From positions 2,286,961 to 2,350,960 of the forward strand of contig NZ_JAENHL010000008.1 of the NCBI RefSeq assembly GCF_016595235.1: 64,000 nucleotides of DNA. Reading direction: 5' to 3'. Origin of the DNA: Taklimakanibacter albus. GTDB lineage: Bacteria; Pseudomonadota; Alphaproteobacteria; Rhizobiales; Aestuariivirgaceae. The translations under genes were made by a program, and so were the position numbers. The first letter of the stretch is position 1. Each line of letters begins with the position of its first letter. This document shows, piece by piece, positions 53,424-62,731 of the stretch. The notes beneath the pieces are model-generated. The model ran no database searches and was not told where the DNA came from. It worked only from the letters and a program-made list of their open reading frames with translations.

Positions 53424-54462
53424 ACCGCGCGAGAAGCCGTCGCTCCTCATCACCATCGCCTATCCGGCGCTGGCGGTCCTCGCCGTCTTCGTATTCGCGG
53501 GCTTCCTCGTCTCGCTGAGCGGCGCCAATCCCTTTTCCGTCTTCGGCCTCGTGCTGAAGGGGGCGGCCGGGTCGCAATTCGCTCTCTTCGAGACGCTGAC
53601 GCGCGCTACGCCGTTGATCTTCACCGGACTCGCGGCGGCGGTCGCCTTCCGCGCCAAGCTGTGGAATATCGGCGCCGAGGCGCAGCTTTATATGGGCGCC
53701 GTCGCCACCGTCGTCTTCGGCACCGGGCTCTTGCCGCTGCCGTCGCCGGTCCTGATCCCCATCCTGCTCATCGTCGCGACGCTGGCGGGCGCGCTCACGC
53801 TGCTCGGGCCCGCTTTCCTCAAAGTGCGCTTCGGCGTCGATGAAGTGGTGACGACCTTGCTTCTCAATTTCATCGTCATTCTGTTCGTCAGCCTCCTGCT
53901 GGAAGGTCCGCTCAAGGATCCGATGGGCATGGGCTGGCCGCAGACCAAAAAGGTGATCGCCGAGGCGCAATTGCCGAAGCTCATCCAGGGCAAGCGATTG
54001 CATTTCGGCTTCATCCTGGCGCTCGTCGCGGCGGTCGCCGTCTGGGTCATCAATACCCGCACCGCGCTCGGTTATGAGATGAAAGCGGTGGGCTTCAATC
54101 CGCGCGCGTCGCGCTTTGCCGGCATGAAGGTCGACCGGGTGATGCTGAAGACGGCGCTGCTATCGGGCGGGCTCGCCGGCCTTGCCGGGCTTTCGGAAGT
54201 CTCAGGCCTCAAGGGCAATCTCACCCTCGATCTTTCGCCGGGCTTCGGTTATGCCGGCATCGTCGTCGCCATGCTGGCGCTGCTGCATCCCTTGGGCGTC
54301 GTCGCCGCGGCGATCTTCGTCGCCGGCATTTTCGTCGGCGCCGATGCGATGAGCCGCTCGGCGCAAGTGCCGAGCTATATCGCGCAAGTGATGGTGGCCT
54401 CCGCTCTGCTCGCCATGGTCACCGCGGTGATGTTCACCCGCTATCGCCTGCGCTGGAAATAG
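53413..54462 (+). CDS. ABC importer permease (BMP-type, first)
   Basis: A 349-aa inner-membrane protein of the branched-chain/nucleoside permease family (BPD_transp_2). It has about ten membrane segments, starting with SLLITIAYPALAVLAVFVFA, and conserved LWNIGAEAQLYMGA and ALGYEMKAVGFNPRASRFAG. The ATG at 53413 overlaps the ATPase gene by 11 bp. An earlier frame start at 53389 is less likely. Confidence 0.92.
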   Translation: MRLEPREKPSLLITIAYPALAVLAVFVFAGFLVSLSGANPFSVFGLVLKGAAGSQFALFETLTRATPLIFTGLAAAVAFRAKLWNIGAEAQLYMGAVATVVFGTGLLPLPSPVLIPILLIVATLAGALTLLGPAFLKVRFGVDEVVTTLLLNFIVILFVSLLLEGPLKDPMGMGWPQTKKVIAEAQLPKLIQGKRLHFGFILALVAAVAVWVINTRTALGYEMKAVGFNPRASRFAGMKVDRVMLKTALLSGGLAGLAGLSEVSGLKGNLTLDLSPGFGYAGIVVAMLALLHPLGVVAAAIFVAGIFVGADAMSRSAQVPSYIAQVMVASALLAMVTAVMFTRYRLRWK

Positions 54463-54466
54463 ACCC

Positions 54467-55408
54467 ATGGACGCGCTCGAACTGCTCTTCTCCGCTTCGC
54501 TCTGGGCCGCCGCCATCCGCATCGCCTCGCCCCTGATCTTCGCGACCTTGGGCGAGCTCATCTCGGAACGCGCCGGCGTGCTCAATCTCGGCATCGAAGG
54601 CATCATGACGGTTGGCGCCTTTGCCGGCTGGTTCACCGTCTATCAGGGCGGCGACCTGTGGCTCGGCGTGCTCGTCGCCGCACTCGCCGGCTCGGCTTTC
54701 GGCCTCCTGCATGCGATCCTGGTCGTGCCGCTCGGCCTGTCGCAACATGTGACCGGCATCGGCATCACCCTCTTCGCCGCGAGCCTTACCTATTACACCT
54801 ATCGCCTCGCTTTCCCGGAAGTGACCTCGCCGCCCAAGATCGAGCCCTTCCAGCCCTGGGCCGTTCCCGTCCTCTCCGATATTCCCTTCTTCGGCGAAGC
54901 CTTGTTCCGCCAGACGCCGCTCACTTATCTCGCTTTCATCGCGGCGGGGCTCGTCGGTTGGTTCCTCTACCGCACGCCCGCCGGCCTCGCGGTCCGGACC
55001 GCGGGCGAAAATCCAGCCGCCGTCGAGGCGCAAGGCATCGACGTCACCAAGGTGCGCATCCTTGCCGTGGTGGCGGGCAGCGCGCTGATGGGCATCGGCG
55101 GCGCCTTCCTGACTTTGTCGGCCTTCAACTCCTTCTATTTCGAGATGGTCAATGGCCGCGGCTGGATCGCCATCGCGCTGGTCGTCTTCGGCTCCTGGCG
55201 GCCGGGCAAGGCGCTGCTCGGCGCCCTGCTCTTCGCCGCCTTCGATGCCTATCAGCTGCGGCTGCAGCAGCTCGCCGGCGCCTTCGTGCCCTATCAGATC
55301 TTCCTGATGCTGCCTTATGCGCTCTCCATCCTGGCGCTCATCATCATGTCGCGGCGCGCTTCCTATCCGCGTGCGCTGATGATCCCCTATCGCAAAGGTG
55401 AGAGATGA
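54467..55408 (+). CDS. ABC importer permease (BMP-type, second)
   Basis: A 313-aa partner permease with SERAGVLNLGIEGIMTVGAF, GLAVRTAGENPAAVEAQGID and GRGWIAIALVVFGSWRPGKAL, all typical of the second permease of nucleoside importers. It starts 4 bp after the first permease and ends the operon; 111 bp follow before the next gene. Confidence 0.92.
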   Translation: MDALELLFSASLWAAAIRIASPLIFATLGELISERAGVLNLGIEGIMTVGAFAGWFTVYQGGDLWLGVLVAALAGSAFGLLHAILVVPLGLSQHVTGIGITLFAASLTYYTYRLAFPEVTSPPKIEPFQPWAVPVLSDIPFFGEALFRQTPLTYLAFIAAGLVGWFLYRTPAGLAVRTAGENPAAVEAQGIDVTKVRILAVVAGSALMGIGGAFLTLSAFNSFYFEMVNGRGWIAIALVVFGSWRPGKALLGALLFAAFDAYQLRLQQLAGAFVPYQIFLMLPYALSILALIIMSRRASYPRALMIPYRKGER

Positions 55409-55519
55409 ATTGACCGTCTATCCCATTCGGTCCGGCGGGCTGGCGGGGATTGTGGGGTGAGCCTAAGCTCCTGCCCCAGAAGACGCGCCATTGCGGCCCG
55501 CCCAGCGCACGAGTTCATC

Positions 55520-56440
55520 ATGATCCGCCACTTCGTCACCGCCGTCAGCCTGGCCATGGCGCTTGCCATTCCCGCCGCGGCGCAGGTCCCGCCTTTCCCG
55601 GCAAGCTTCACGACACAGGAAATCGCCACCAACGGCACCACGATCCATGTGCGCGTCGGGGGAGCCGGTCCGGCCGTCGTCCTGCTCCATGGCTATGGCG
55701 AGACCGGCGACATGTGGGCGCCGATGGCAGCCGATCTCGTCCGCGACCATACCGTGGTCGTGCCCGATCTGCGTGGCCTCGGCCTCTCGGCCAAGCCCGC
55801 CGACGGCTTCGACAAGAAGACGCAGGCCGGCGACGTCGCCGGCGTCCTCGACGCACTGAAAATCGAGAAGGCCGATCTCGTCACGCATGATATCGGCAAT
55901 ATGGTGGGCTATGCCTTTGCCGCGCAGCATCCGGAACGGGTCACACGTTTCGTCCTGATCGATGCGCCGCTGCCCGGCATCGGGCCCTGGGAGGAGGTCC
56001 TCAAGAACCCGTTGCTGTGGCATTTCCGTTTCGGCGGGCCCGACATGGAACGGCTCGTGGCCGGGCGCGAACGCATCTATCTCGATCGCTTCTGGAACGA
56101 ATTCTCCGCCGACCGCACCCGCTTCAGCGAAGCGGCGCGCGAACATTATGCCAAGCTCTATGCGTTGCCGGGCGCCATGCATTCAGGCTTCTCGCAGTTC
56201 GCCGCCTTCGATCAGGATGCGCTCGACAACCAGGCATTTCTCAGCAAAGGCGGGAAGCTCAAAATGCCGGTGCTGGCGATCGGCGGCGAAAAATCATTCG
56301 GCCCGATGATGGCCACGATCATGCGCTTCGCCGCCGAGAATGTGGAGGAAGGTATCGTGCCGGGATCGGGCCATTGGATCATGGAAGAGAACCCAGAAGC
56401 GACCGTCACAATGGTGCGTGCCTTTCTTGATAAGAAGTGA
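55520..56440 (+). CDS. Secreted alpha/beta hydrolase, epoxide-hydrolase/dehalogenase-like
   Basis: A 306-aa alpha/beta hydrolase with a signal peptide (HFVTAVSLAMALAIPAAAQ). The nucleophile elbow reads VTHDIGNMVG, with Asp124 instead of Ser, as in epoxide hydrolases and haloalkane or fluoroacetate dehalogenases. Oxyanion region HGYGETGDMW, PDLRGLGLSAKP, and a late catalytic His in GSGHWIMEENPE. Predicted location is the periplasm. Its stop is 28 bp from that of the convergent metallo-beta-lactamase-fold gene. Confidence 0.88.
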   Translation: MIRHFVTAVSLAMALAIPAAAQVPPFPASFTTQEIATNGTTIHVRVGGAGPAVVLLHGYGETGDMWAPMAADLVRDHTVVVPDLRGLGLSAKPADGFDKKTQAGDVAGVLDALKIEKADLVTHDIGNMVGYAFAAQHPERVTRFVLIDAPLPGIGPWEEVLKNPLLWHFRFGGPDMERLVAGRERIYLDRFWNEFSADRTRFSEAAREHYAKLYALPGAMHSGFSQFAAFDQDALDNQAFLSKGGKLKMPVLAIGGEKSFGPMMATIMRFAAENVEEGIVPGSGHWIMEENPEATVTMVRAFLDKK

Positions 56441-56468
56441 CACCTTCAATCCCTCCTCTTTCACTCCG

Positions 56469-57305
56469 CTATCGCGCGCTCTTGGGAAAGGCGGGAAGCT
56501 TGCCGATATGCGTCTCGTCATGCTGGACGATGAGGCGCGCGTTAAGCTCCTTGGCGATCGCCGACAGGCGGTCCATCGAAGCGAGACTCTCGCCGCGGTC
56601 GCTGTTGAAGGGCGGCACGCCGTGACGCGCCAGCTGCTCGTGGAAATGCACGACATCGCCCGACAGAAGGACCGGACCGGTTTTCGGCAGGCGAACCAGA
56701 AGGCTCATCTCGCCCGGCGTGTGACCCGGCATCTTCAGCATCGTGACGCTGCCGTCGCCGAAGACGTCATAATCACCAATGACGGGCTCGGCCTTCGATT
56801 TTCCCTCGAGCCAGGGCGACAATAGCGCCGGTTCGACGCCAAAGGGCGGCGGAGAGGTCTTGAGCGCATCGAAATCGGCCTTGCCGATGAGCAGCCGCGC
56901 GCCGGGAAAGGCCGCTGCCTGGCCGACATGATCAAAGTGATTATGGCTGATGCCGATCAACGCGACCTGCTCCGGCTTGACGCCGATCCTGGCGAGCTGG
57001 CTCGGAATATCGGCAGCGAGTGTGGGTGCAAGCGTCGCCTTCGGGTCGAGCTTGGCGCCGATCAGGCCGGCGGGCAGGCCCGTATCCCACAGCATGAATT
57101 GCGTCTCATGGCGGATGAGATAGCAGCTGTCCGTCAGGCTGCGCGACTTTCCGCCATAGGCGAAACTGTCGGAGAAGAAGGACAGATCGCGCACCTCGAT
57201 GCGGCCGCAGTCGAGACGCCACAATTCCAGATCGGCGGCACGGGCCGGATTCACAAAGGACAGAGCCGCCGCGCCGGCGGCGAGGATCAGAGAGAGGAAT
57301 TTCAT
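56469..57305 (-). CDS. Metallo-beta-lactamase-fold hydrolase, AHL-lactonase-like
   Basis: A 278-aa exported protein: signal peptide FLSLILAAGAAALSFVNPAR then ADLELWRLDCG. The zinc motif SHNHFDH (about 120-126) is intact, with GDVVHFH and VQHDETH supplying further ligands; MPGHTPGEMSLLVRL contains another. The layout matches N-acyl-homoserine-lactonase-family proteins, most of which are untested. The start is 57305 from the signal peptide and AAGGAGACTTG upstream. It is divergent from an AraC-type regulator. Confidence 0.88.
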   Translation of the reverse strand: MKFLSLILAAGAAALSFVNPARAADLELWRLDCGRIEVRDLSFFSDSFAYGGKSRSLTDSCYLIRHETQFMLWDTGLPAGLIGAKLDPKATLAPTLAADIPSQLARIGVKPEQVALIGISHNHFDHVGQAAAFPGARLLIGKADFDALKTSPPPFGVEPALLSPWLEGKSKAEPVIGDYDVFGDGSVTMLKMPGHTPGEMSLLVRLPKTGPVLLSGDVVHFHEQLARHGVPPFNSDRGESLASMDRLSAIAKELNARLIVQHDETHIGKLPAFPKSAR

Positions 57306-57441
57306 CGACAAGTCTCCTTGGGATCTTCCCGCGACTCTCCCCGAAAGGCGCTGGAGACATGGGCCGAAAGCGCCTAGGCTCGAGCCCGAAACGCTCATCT
57401 CTCTGGTTTTTTCAGGACGCCGCCGGCGCTAAGCTCAGCCT

Positions 57442-58308
57442 ATGAATATCCACCATGTTCCGACCGGAGACCGGCTGCGCCAGCGCCTTGTCGCGCGGCT
57501 GAAAAGTTTCGAGGCGCCTGCCGCCTCGGGTGTCCACACCCATGCCCACAATCTCTTCTCCTATTGCGCGCTCGAGCGTGAAAGGCTTGCCGCCATCAAG
57601 CTGCCGCATCCGCTGATCGGCATCGTATTGAGAGGCCGGAAGGAAGTCTGGCTCGGCGATGCGGGCCGGACCTTCGGGCCCGGATCGGTGATCATCCTGC
57701 CGCGCAACATTCCCATGGATGTCGTGAATATTCCGGGCGAGACCGGCATCTATGAATCACTCATCCTGGAAGTGCCGATGCTGCCCGAGGGCGTGCCGCC
57801 CCTGACGCTCGCCGAAAGACTCGAGCGCGAGACCATTTCACCCACCTTCAGCGTCACCTTGACGGAGGACCTGGTCGAGGCGCTGAGCCATGCCGCGACG
57901 ACGATCCGTGCCGAGGCGATGAGCGAAGAGGTGAAGACGTTACGTCTCCGGGAAGTGCTGACGCTGCTGCGTCCGTTGCCCGAGGCGCGGGCGCTGTTCA
58001 CCGCACCGCTCGGTGACGAGGTGGCCTGGCTCATCGCCAGCGCGCCCTCCGAAGACTGGACCGTGGAACGGGTCGCGAAAGCGACCGGCCTCGGGGCGTC
58101 GACCTTGCGCCGGCGCCTCACCCAGGAGGGCCGGCCTTTCCGCGCCATCCTGCGCGCCGAGCGCCTGCGTGCCGGGCGCGCGGCCCTGGCGGCCGGCGCC
58201 TCGAGCCTCAGCGCCGCCGAAGCCGCGGGGTATGTCTCACGCTCACATTTTGCCAGGCGCTACCGCGAGAGTTTTGGGACCTCACCCAGCGGGCGCAAAG
58301 CGGTCTGA
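57442..58308 (+). CDS. AraC-family transcriptional regulator
   Basis: A 288-aa regulator. N-terminal cupin-like domain (about 45-130; GIVLRGRKEVWLGDAG, GSVIILPRNIPMDVVNIPG) of the AraC_N (ToxR/CmaR-like) type, and two helix-turn-helix units at about 205-285 (ERVAKATGLGASTLRRRLTQ; AAEAAGYVSRSHFARRYRES). It is divergent from the lactonase-like gene across 136 bp and may control it. It ends 7 bp before a convergent gene. Confidence 0.88.
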   Translation: MNIHHVPTGDRLRQRLVARLKSFEAPAASGVHTHAHNLFSYCALERERLAAIKLPHPLIGIVLRGRKEVWLGDAGRTFGPGSVIILPRNIPMDVVNIPGETGIYESLILEVPMLPEGVPPLTLAERLERETISPTFSVTLTEDLVEALSHAATTIRAEAMSEEVKTLRLREVLTLLRPLPEARALFTAPLGDEVAWLIASAPSEDWTVERVAKATGLGASTLRRRLTQEGRPFRAILRAERLRAGRAALAAGASSLSAAEAAGYVSRSHFARRYRESFGTSPSGRKAV

Positions 58309-58315
58309 TCCGACG

Positions 58316-59833
58316 TCATGCCACCTTGAGGACGGGCGGCGGCGTCCAGCTGCCCTCGGTAATCTCCGCCTTCGGCCAATAGGAACGGACATAAAGCGAA
58401 AAGTCGCCTTTCGGCGCCGGCAGCCAGTTGGCGCGCTGGTCGGGATCGCTCGGCGCTTCCGCCTGGACATGGATGGTGAGCGATCCATCCGCGGCGCGCT
58501 TGAGGTCCTTGTTCTTGGTGCCAACCGAAAAGCGGTTGATCGGATTGGCGATGAAGAAATGATGCTCATTATAGATCGACAGCGACCAGAAGCCGTTCAC
58601 CGGCGGCGTCGCGTCCTTGGCGAAGGTCACGGCGTAGCGGTTGGCGCTGTTGAGCCGCGCACCGTCAGCATCGAAATCCTGATAGAAATATTTCGTCTCG
58701 TTGGGCGAGTTGACCATGATGTTCGACTTGGCGACGGCGGTGCGGGTGAAATAATCGGTGCCGAAGGCCGATTCATTCGAGATCGTGCTCCAATGATGCG
58801 GCAGCTGCTGGCCGTAATTGCGAAACTGGAACAAGGGCGTCACCAGCTTCTCATCGGCATCCTGGGCGCCGTCGGTCATCGCCTGCTTGAGCTCAGGATT
58901 TGCCTTGGCGGCGGCCAGCACGGCGAGGACCTGGGCATAACGCGCCTCCTCGCCCGGCAATGGCGGCGCATCGGCGAGAACCAGCGGCAGCTCGTCGACG
59001 AACTTGTCCGGGAATACCCAGCGGGATTCTTCTTCGCTGGGCGGTGGCGGCGGTGCTTCCGGCAGATGCGTCCAATCCTTGCTCTTCATCGTACCGTCAT
59101 AATCGGCAAGCGGATACATCGTGATGCCGGTAAGCGCCGACTGAATGGCGCGGCGATCATCGTCGGTGTCGTCCATGAAGATACGTGGTGCGGCGAGGCC
59201 GGTATTCGTCGGCGAACGAAAAACCTTGGTGATACCCTTGGGCACGTCACCCTGCCAGTCCGGCGCGACCAGCAGATAGAAGCCGGGCGTGGTATTGTAC
59301 ATCTTGCCCAGTTGCACGAAGCTGTCGGTGCGCAGGTCGACGATCTGATAGACCCAGAATCGATCTCCGAAATCGGGCACCTGGATGACCACTGGCGAGA
59401 CGTCGAGGGCGAGCGATCCGATACCATAAACAACATCCTGGTTCGGACAGGCGATGGAGCGCTCCTCGGGGGCCACATAATCGGTCAACATGGCAAGCTG
59501 GTTGAGTGGCGCCTGCATCAGCGGTCCCGACCTGCCGATTTCCTTCACCTGTGCGAAATGCAGCCGGCGGTTATACATATTGACCAGCGGCCAAGCCCAG
59601 AAATAGGCGTCGCGCCCGACATGCTTTGCATATTCGGCGGTGATCTTGACCCGCGTGTCGGGGGCGGGCGGCATGGCCCTGGCCCAATTGGGTGAAACAG
59701 GCACCCGCACCGAAGCTTCCTCGGCCAGGGCCTCTGGCATTGTAGCGGTGACGAGCGGCATCGCCGCCAAGGCGGGCGCCGCCATCAGGACGCTGCGCCG
59801 TGTGACATCAATCTTCGAGACTGGCTTGTCCAT
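58316..59833 (-). CDS. DUF1254/DUF1214-domain exported protein
   Basis: A 505-aa protein with a Tat-like signal (DVTRRSVLMAAPALAAMP, ending EALAEE). DUF1254 occupies about 60-180 (YFWAWPLVNMYNRR, VVYGIGSLALDVSPVV) and DUF1214 the last third (NGFWSLSIYNEHHFF, WLPAPKGDFSLYVRSYWP). The family is widespread and periplasmic; no reaction is established to my knowledge. The start at 59833 is set by the signal peptide; the frame opens 24 codons earlier. Confidence 0.87.
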   Translation of the reverse strand: MDKPVSKIDVTRRSVLMAAPALAAMPLVTATMPEALAEEASVRVPVSPNWARAMPPAPDTRVKITAEYAKHVGRDAYFWAWPLVNMYNRRLHFAQVKEIGRSGPLMQAPLNQLAMLTDYVAPEERSIACPNQDVVYGIGSLALDVSPVVIQVPDFGDRFWVYQIVDLRTDSFVQLGKMYNTTPGFYLLVAPDWQGDVPKGITKVFRSPTNTGLAAPRIFMDDTDDDRRAIQSALTGITMYPLADYDGTMKSKDWTHLPEAPPPPPSEEESRWVFPDKFVDELPLVLADAPPLPGEEARYAQVLAVLAAAKANPELKQAMTDGAQDADEKLVTPLFQFRNYGQQLPHHWSTISNESAFGTDYFTRTAVAKSNIMVNSPNETKYFYQDFDADGARLNSANRYAVTFAKDATPPVNGFWSLSIYNEHHFFIANPINRFSVGTKNKDLKRAADGSLTIHVQAEAPSDPDQRANWLPAPKGDFSLYVRSYWPKAEITEGSWTPPPVLKVA

Positions 59834-59914
59834 GGCAGGGCTCCTCCTTGAGAGGAACCAGTTTCCGGCGAACGGTCCAGGTCCGGCAATTGCCCCTTGG
59901 TCCAACCCCTCCGA

Positions 59915-60823
59915 TCAGCGCCCGAACTTGTCCGCTGTCAGCCAGAAAACCTCGCCGGCGCTCTCCTCGGTGTCGAGCCAGAAGAAATCGAGCTCGGGAT
60001 AATCATCCTCGAGGATCTCGCGGCCGCGGCCGATCTCGCAGAGAAGCCCGCCGCCCGGATTCAAGTGGCGCGGCGCCTCGGCCAGGATGCGGCGCACGAT
60101 GTCGAGCCCATCCTCGCCGCCATCGAGCGCCATCGCCGGCTCATGACGGAATTCCGCCGGCAGCTCGTCCATCGCCTCGGCATCGACATAGGGCGGGTTG
60201 GTGATGATGAGGTCGTAGCGCTCGCTCGCCACCGGCTGGAACAGATCGCCCTGGAACAGGTTGAGGCGGTCGGCGAAGCCCGAATCGGCGATATTGGCGC
60301 GCGCCACCTCGATGGCCTGCGCCGACAATTCGACCGCATCGACTTCGGCATTGGGGAAAATGCGCGCCGCCAGGATGGCGAGGCAGCCGGAGCCGCTGCA
60401 CAGGTCGAGCGCGCGGCCAACCGCGGTGACGTCCGGCACCAAGGTGAAGCCGTCGCCGCCGAAGAGATCGGTGAACAGCAATTCGCCGATGAAGGAGCGC
60501 GGCACGATGACGCGTTCATCGACATGGAAGGGCACACCCTGGATATAGGCCTTGCCGGTGAGGTAGGCGGCGGGCTTGCGGCTTACGACGCGCTCCTCGA
60601 TGCGGGCGAGCAGCATTTCGCGCTCAGGAACCGTCAGGCGGGCGTCGGCCCAGGGATTGATGTCGTCGACCGGCAGATGCAGGCTTTCAAGGATAAGGAA
60701 GGCCGCTTCGTCCACGGCACCCGTGGTGCCCTGGCCGAAGGCGAGGCCCGCCTCGGTGAACCGGCTGACGGCGAAGCGCAAAAGGTCGCGCAAGGTGATG
60801 AGGTCGGCGGCGAAGGTCTTCAT
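59915..60823 (-). CDS. prmB: Ribosomal protein L3 (N5-glutamine) methyltransferase
   Basis: A 302-aa SAM-dependent methyltransferase modifying a glutamine side chain. SAM motif ALDLCSGSGCLAILAA, and the catalytic NPPY in LIITNPPYVDAEAM. The N-terminal helical domain (DLITLRDLLRFAVSRF) and FIVPRSFIGELL-like stretch (VIVPRSFIGELL) fit PrmB rather than PrmC, which has VLIPRPETE. The start at 60823 is the family N-terminus; the much longer open frame upstream is antisense to the dehydratase gene. Confidence 0.93.
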   Translation of the reverse strand: MKTFAADLITLRDLLRFAVSRFTEAGLAFGQGTTGAVDEAAFLILESLHLPVDDINPWADARLTVPEREMLLARIEERVVSRKPAAYLTGKAYIQGVPFHVDERVIVPRSFIGELLFTDLFGGDGFTLVPDVTAVGRALDLCSGSGCLAILAARIFPNAEVDAVELSAQAIEVARANIADSGFADRLNLFQGDLFQPVASERYDLIITNPPYVDAEAMDELPAEFRHEPAMALDGGEDGLDIVRRILAEAPRHLNPGGGLLCEIGRGREILEDDYPELDFFWLDTEESAGEVFWLTADKFGR

Positions 60824-60934
60824 AGGATGAGTGAATAGCGGGCCCGACGGCCTGCGCCAAGGGGTTGCAGCCGACCCGGATTTCGCGATTTCCGGGCTTG
60901 CATCGGGGCCCAGGGGTCGTGCTATTTGTATGAC

Positions 60935-62731
60935 ATGAAAAAATCCCCGCCCCGCCTCAGATCCCAAGCCTGGTTCGACAATCCCGACAATATCGACATG
61001 ACGGCGCTCTATCTCGAGCGCCAGCTCAATTTCGGCTTCACCCGCGAGGAATTGCAGTCCGGCAAGCCGATCATCGGCATCTCGCAGACGGGCTCCGATA
61101 TCGCGCCCTGCAACCGGGCGCATCTCGAACTCGCCAAACGGGTGCGCGACGGCATCACCGCGGCGGGCGGTGTACCCCTCGAATTCCCGATCCATCCGAT
61201 CCAGGAGACGCTCAAGCGGCCGACCGCCATGCTCGACCGCAATCTCTCCTATCTGAGCCTGGTCGAGGTCCTGTTCGGCTATCCGATCGACGGCGTGGTG
61301 CTGACCATCGGTTGCGACAAGACGACACCGGCGGCGCTGATGGCGGCCTCGACCGTCAATATCCCGGCCATCGCGCTGTCCTCCGGCCCCATGCTCAATG
61401 GCTGGCACAATGGCGAGCGCACCGGCTCGGGCACCATCCTGTGGAAGGCGCGCGAGCTCCTCGCCACCGGCGACATCGATTATGAAGGCTTCATCGAGCT
61501 GGTCGCCTCCTCGGCGCCCTCGACCGGCTTCTGCAACACCATGGGCACGGCGACCTCGATGAATTCGCTGGCCGAGGCACTCGGCATGACGCTGCCCGGC
61601 AATGCGGCCATCCCGGCACCTTATCGCGAGCGCGGCCAGCTCGCTTACATGACCGGCAAACGCATCGTCGACATGGTGCGCGAGGATCTGACGCCGTCGA
61701 AGATTCTCACCCGCGAGGCCTTCGAAAATGCCATCGCGGTCAATTCGGCGATCGGCGGGTCGACCAACTGCCCGATCCATCTCAACGCCATCGCGCGCCA
61801 TATCGGCGTCGAGCTCAATGTCGCCGACTGGGAGAAACACGGCTACGACATTCCCCTCCTCGTCAATCTGCAGCCGGCCGGCGAATATCTGGGCGAGGAC
61901 TATCACCGCGCCGGCGGCGTGCCCGCCGTCGTCGCCGAGCTCATCAAGGCGAAGCGCATCCACACCGACGCGCTCACCGTCAACGGCAAGACGATCGGTG
62001 AAAACTGCACCGGCAAATTCGCCTCGAACCGCGAGGTGATCAAGGAATATGACAAGCCGATCAAGAAACATGCCGGCTTCAAGATGCTGAAGGGCAATCT
62101 CTTCGATGCGGCGATCATGAAGACGAGCGTGATCTCGGAAGAATTCCGCGAGCGTTATCTCTCCGACCCCAAGGACCCCAATGCCTTCGAAGCGAAGGCG
62201 GTCGTGTTCGACGGGCCGGAGGATTATCACAAGCGGATCGACGATCCGTCCCTCGGCATCGACGCGCATACGGTCCTGTTCATGCGCGGCACCGGGCCGC
62301 TCGGCTATCCGGGTGCGGCGGAAGTCGTCAATATGCGGGCGCCCACCGATCTCCTGAAGAAGGGTGTGCATTCGCTGCCCTGCGTCGGCGACGGACGGCA
62401 ATCGGGCACATCAGGCTCGCCTTCGATCCTCAACGCATCGCCGGAAGCGGCGGCGGGCGGCGGCCTTGCTCTCTTGAAGGACGGCGACCGGGTGCGCATC
62501 GATCTCAACAAAGGCACCGCCGACATCCTGATCTCCAAGGAAGAACTCGAGAAGCGGCGCGCCGAGCTCAAGGCCAAAGGCGGCTATACGAATATTCCGG
62601 AGAGCCAGACGCCGTGGCAGGAGATCTTCCGCGCCAATGTCGAGCAATTGTCGGAAGGCATGGTGCTGAAACCGGCCGTCAAATATCAGAAGATCGCGCA
62701 GTCCAAGGGCCTGCCGCGCGACAATCACTGA
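60935..62731 (+). CDS. IlvD/Edd-family dehydratase, pentonate (xylonate/arabonate) type
   Basis: A 598-aa iron-sulfur dehydratase. Cluster cysteines: [20 protein letters not shown], and a third in [40 protein letters not shown] lies after them. The sequence [19 protein letters not shown] and length of about 590 aa match L-arabonate/D-xylonate dehydratases more than biosynthetic IlvD. The ATG at 60935 is preferred to a TTG three codons earlier. It is coupled to the aldose epimerase by TGATG. Confidence 0.9.
   Translation: MKKSPPRLRSQAWFDNPDNIDMTALYLERQLNFGFTREELQSGKPIIGISQTGSDIAPCNRAHLELAKRVRDGITAAGGVPLEFPIHPIQETLKRPTAMLDRNLSYLSLVEVLFGYPIDGVVLTIGCDKTTPAALMAASTVNIPAIALSSGPMLNGWHNGERTGSGTILWKARELLATGDIDYEGFIELVASSAPSTGFCNTMGTATSMNSLAEALGMTLPGNAAIPAPYRERGQLAYMTGKRIVDMVREDLTPSKILTREAFENAIAVNSAIGGSTNCPIHLNAIARHIGVELNVADWEKHGYDIPLLVNLQPAGEYLGEDYHRAGGVPAVVAELIKAKRIHTDALTVNGKTIGENCTGKFASNREVIKEYDKPIKKHAGFKMLKGNLFDAAIMKTSVISEEFRERYLSDPKDPNAFEAKAVVFDGPEDYHKRIDDPSLGIDAHTVLFMRGTGPLGYPGAAEVVNMRAPTDLLKKGVHSLPCVGDGRQSGTSGSPSILNASPEAAAGGGLALLKDGDRVRIDLNKGTADILISKEELEKRRAELKAKGGYTNIPESQTPWQEIFRANVEQLSEGMVLKPAVKYQKIAQSKGLPRDNH

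Noticed and set aside
60824-62401. N-terminal extension of the prmB frame by over 500 codons
   Set aside because: The extension is antisense to the pentonate dehydratase gene. PrmB proteins are about 300 aa and start at MKTFAADLITL.
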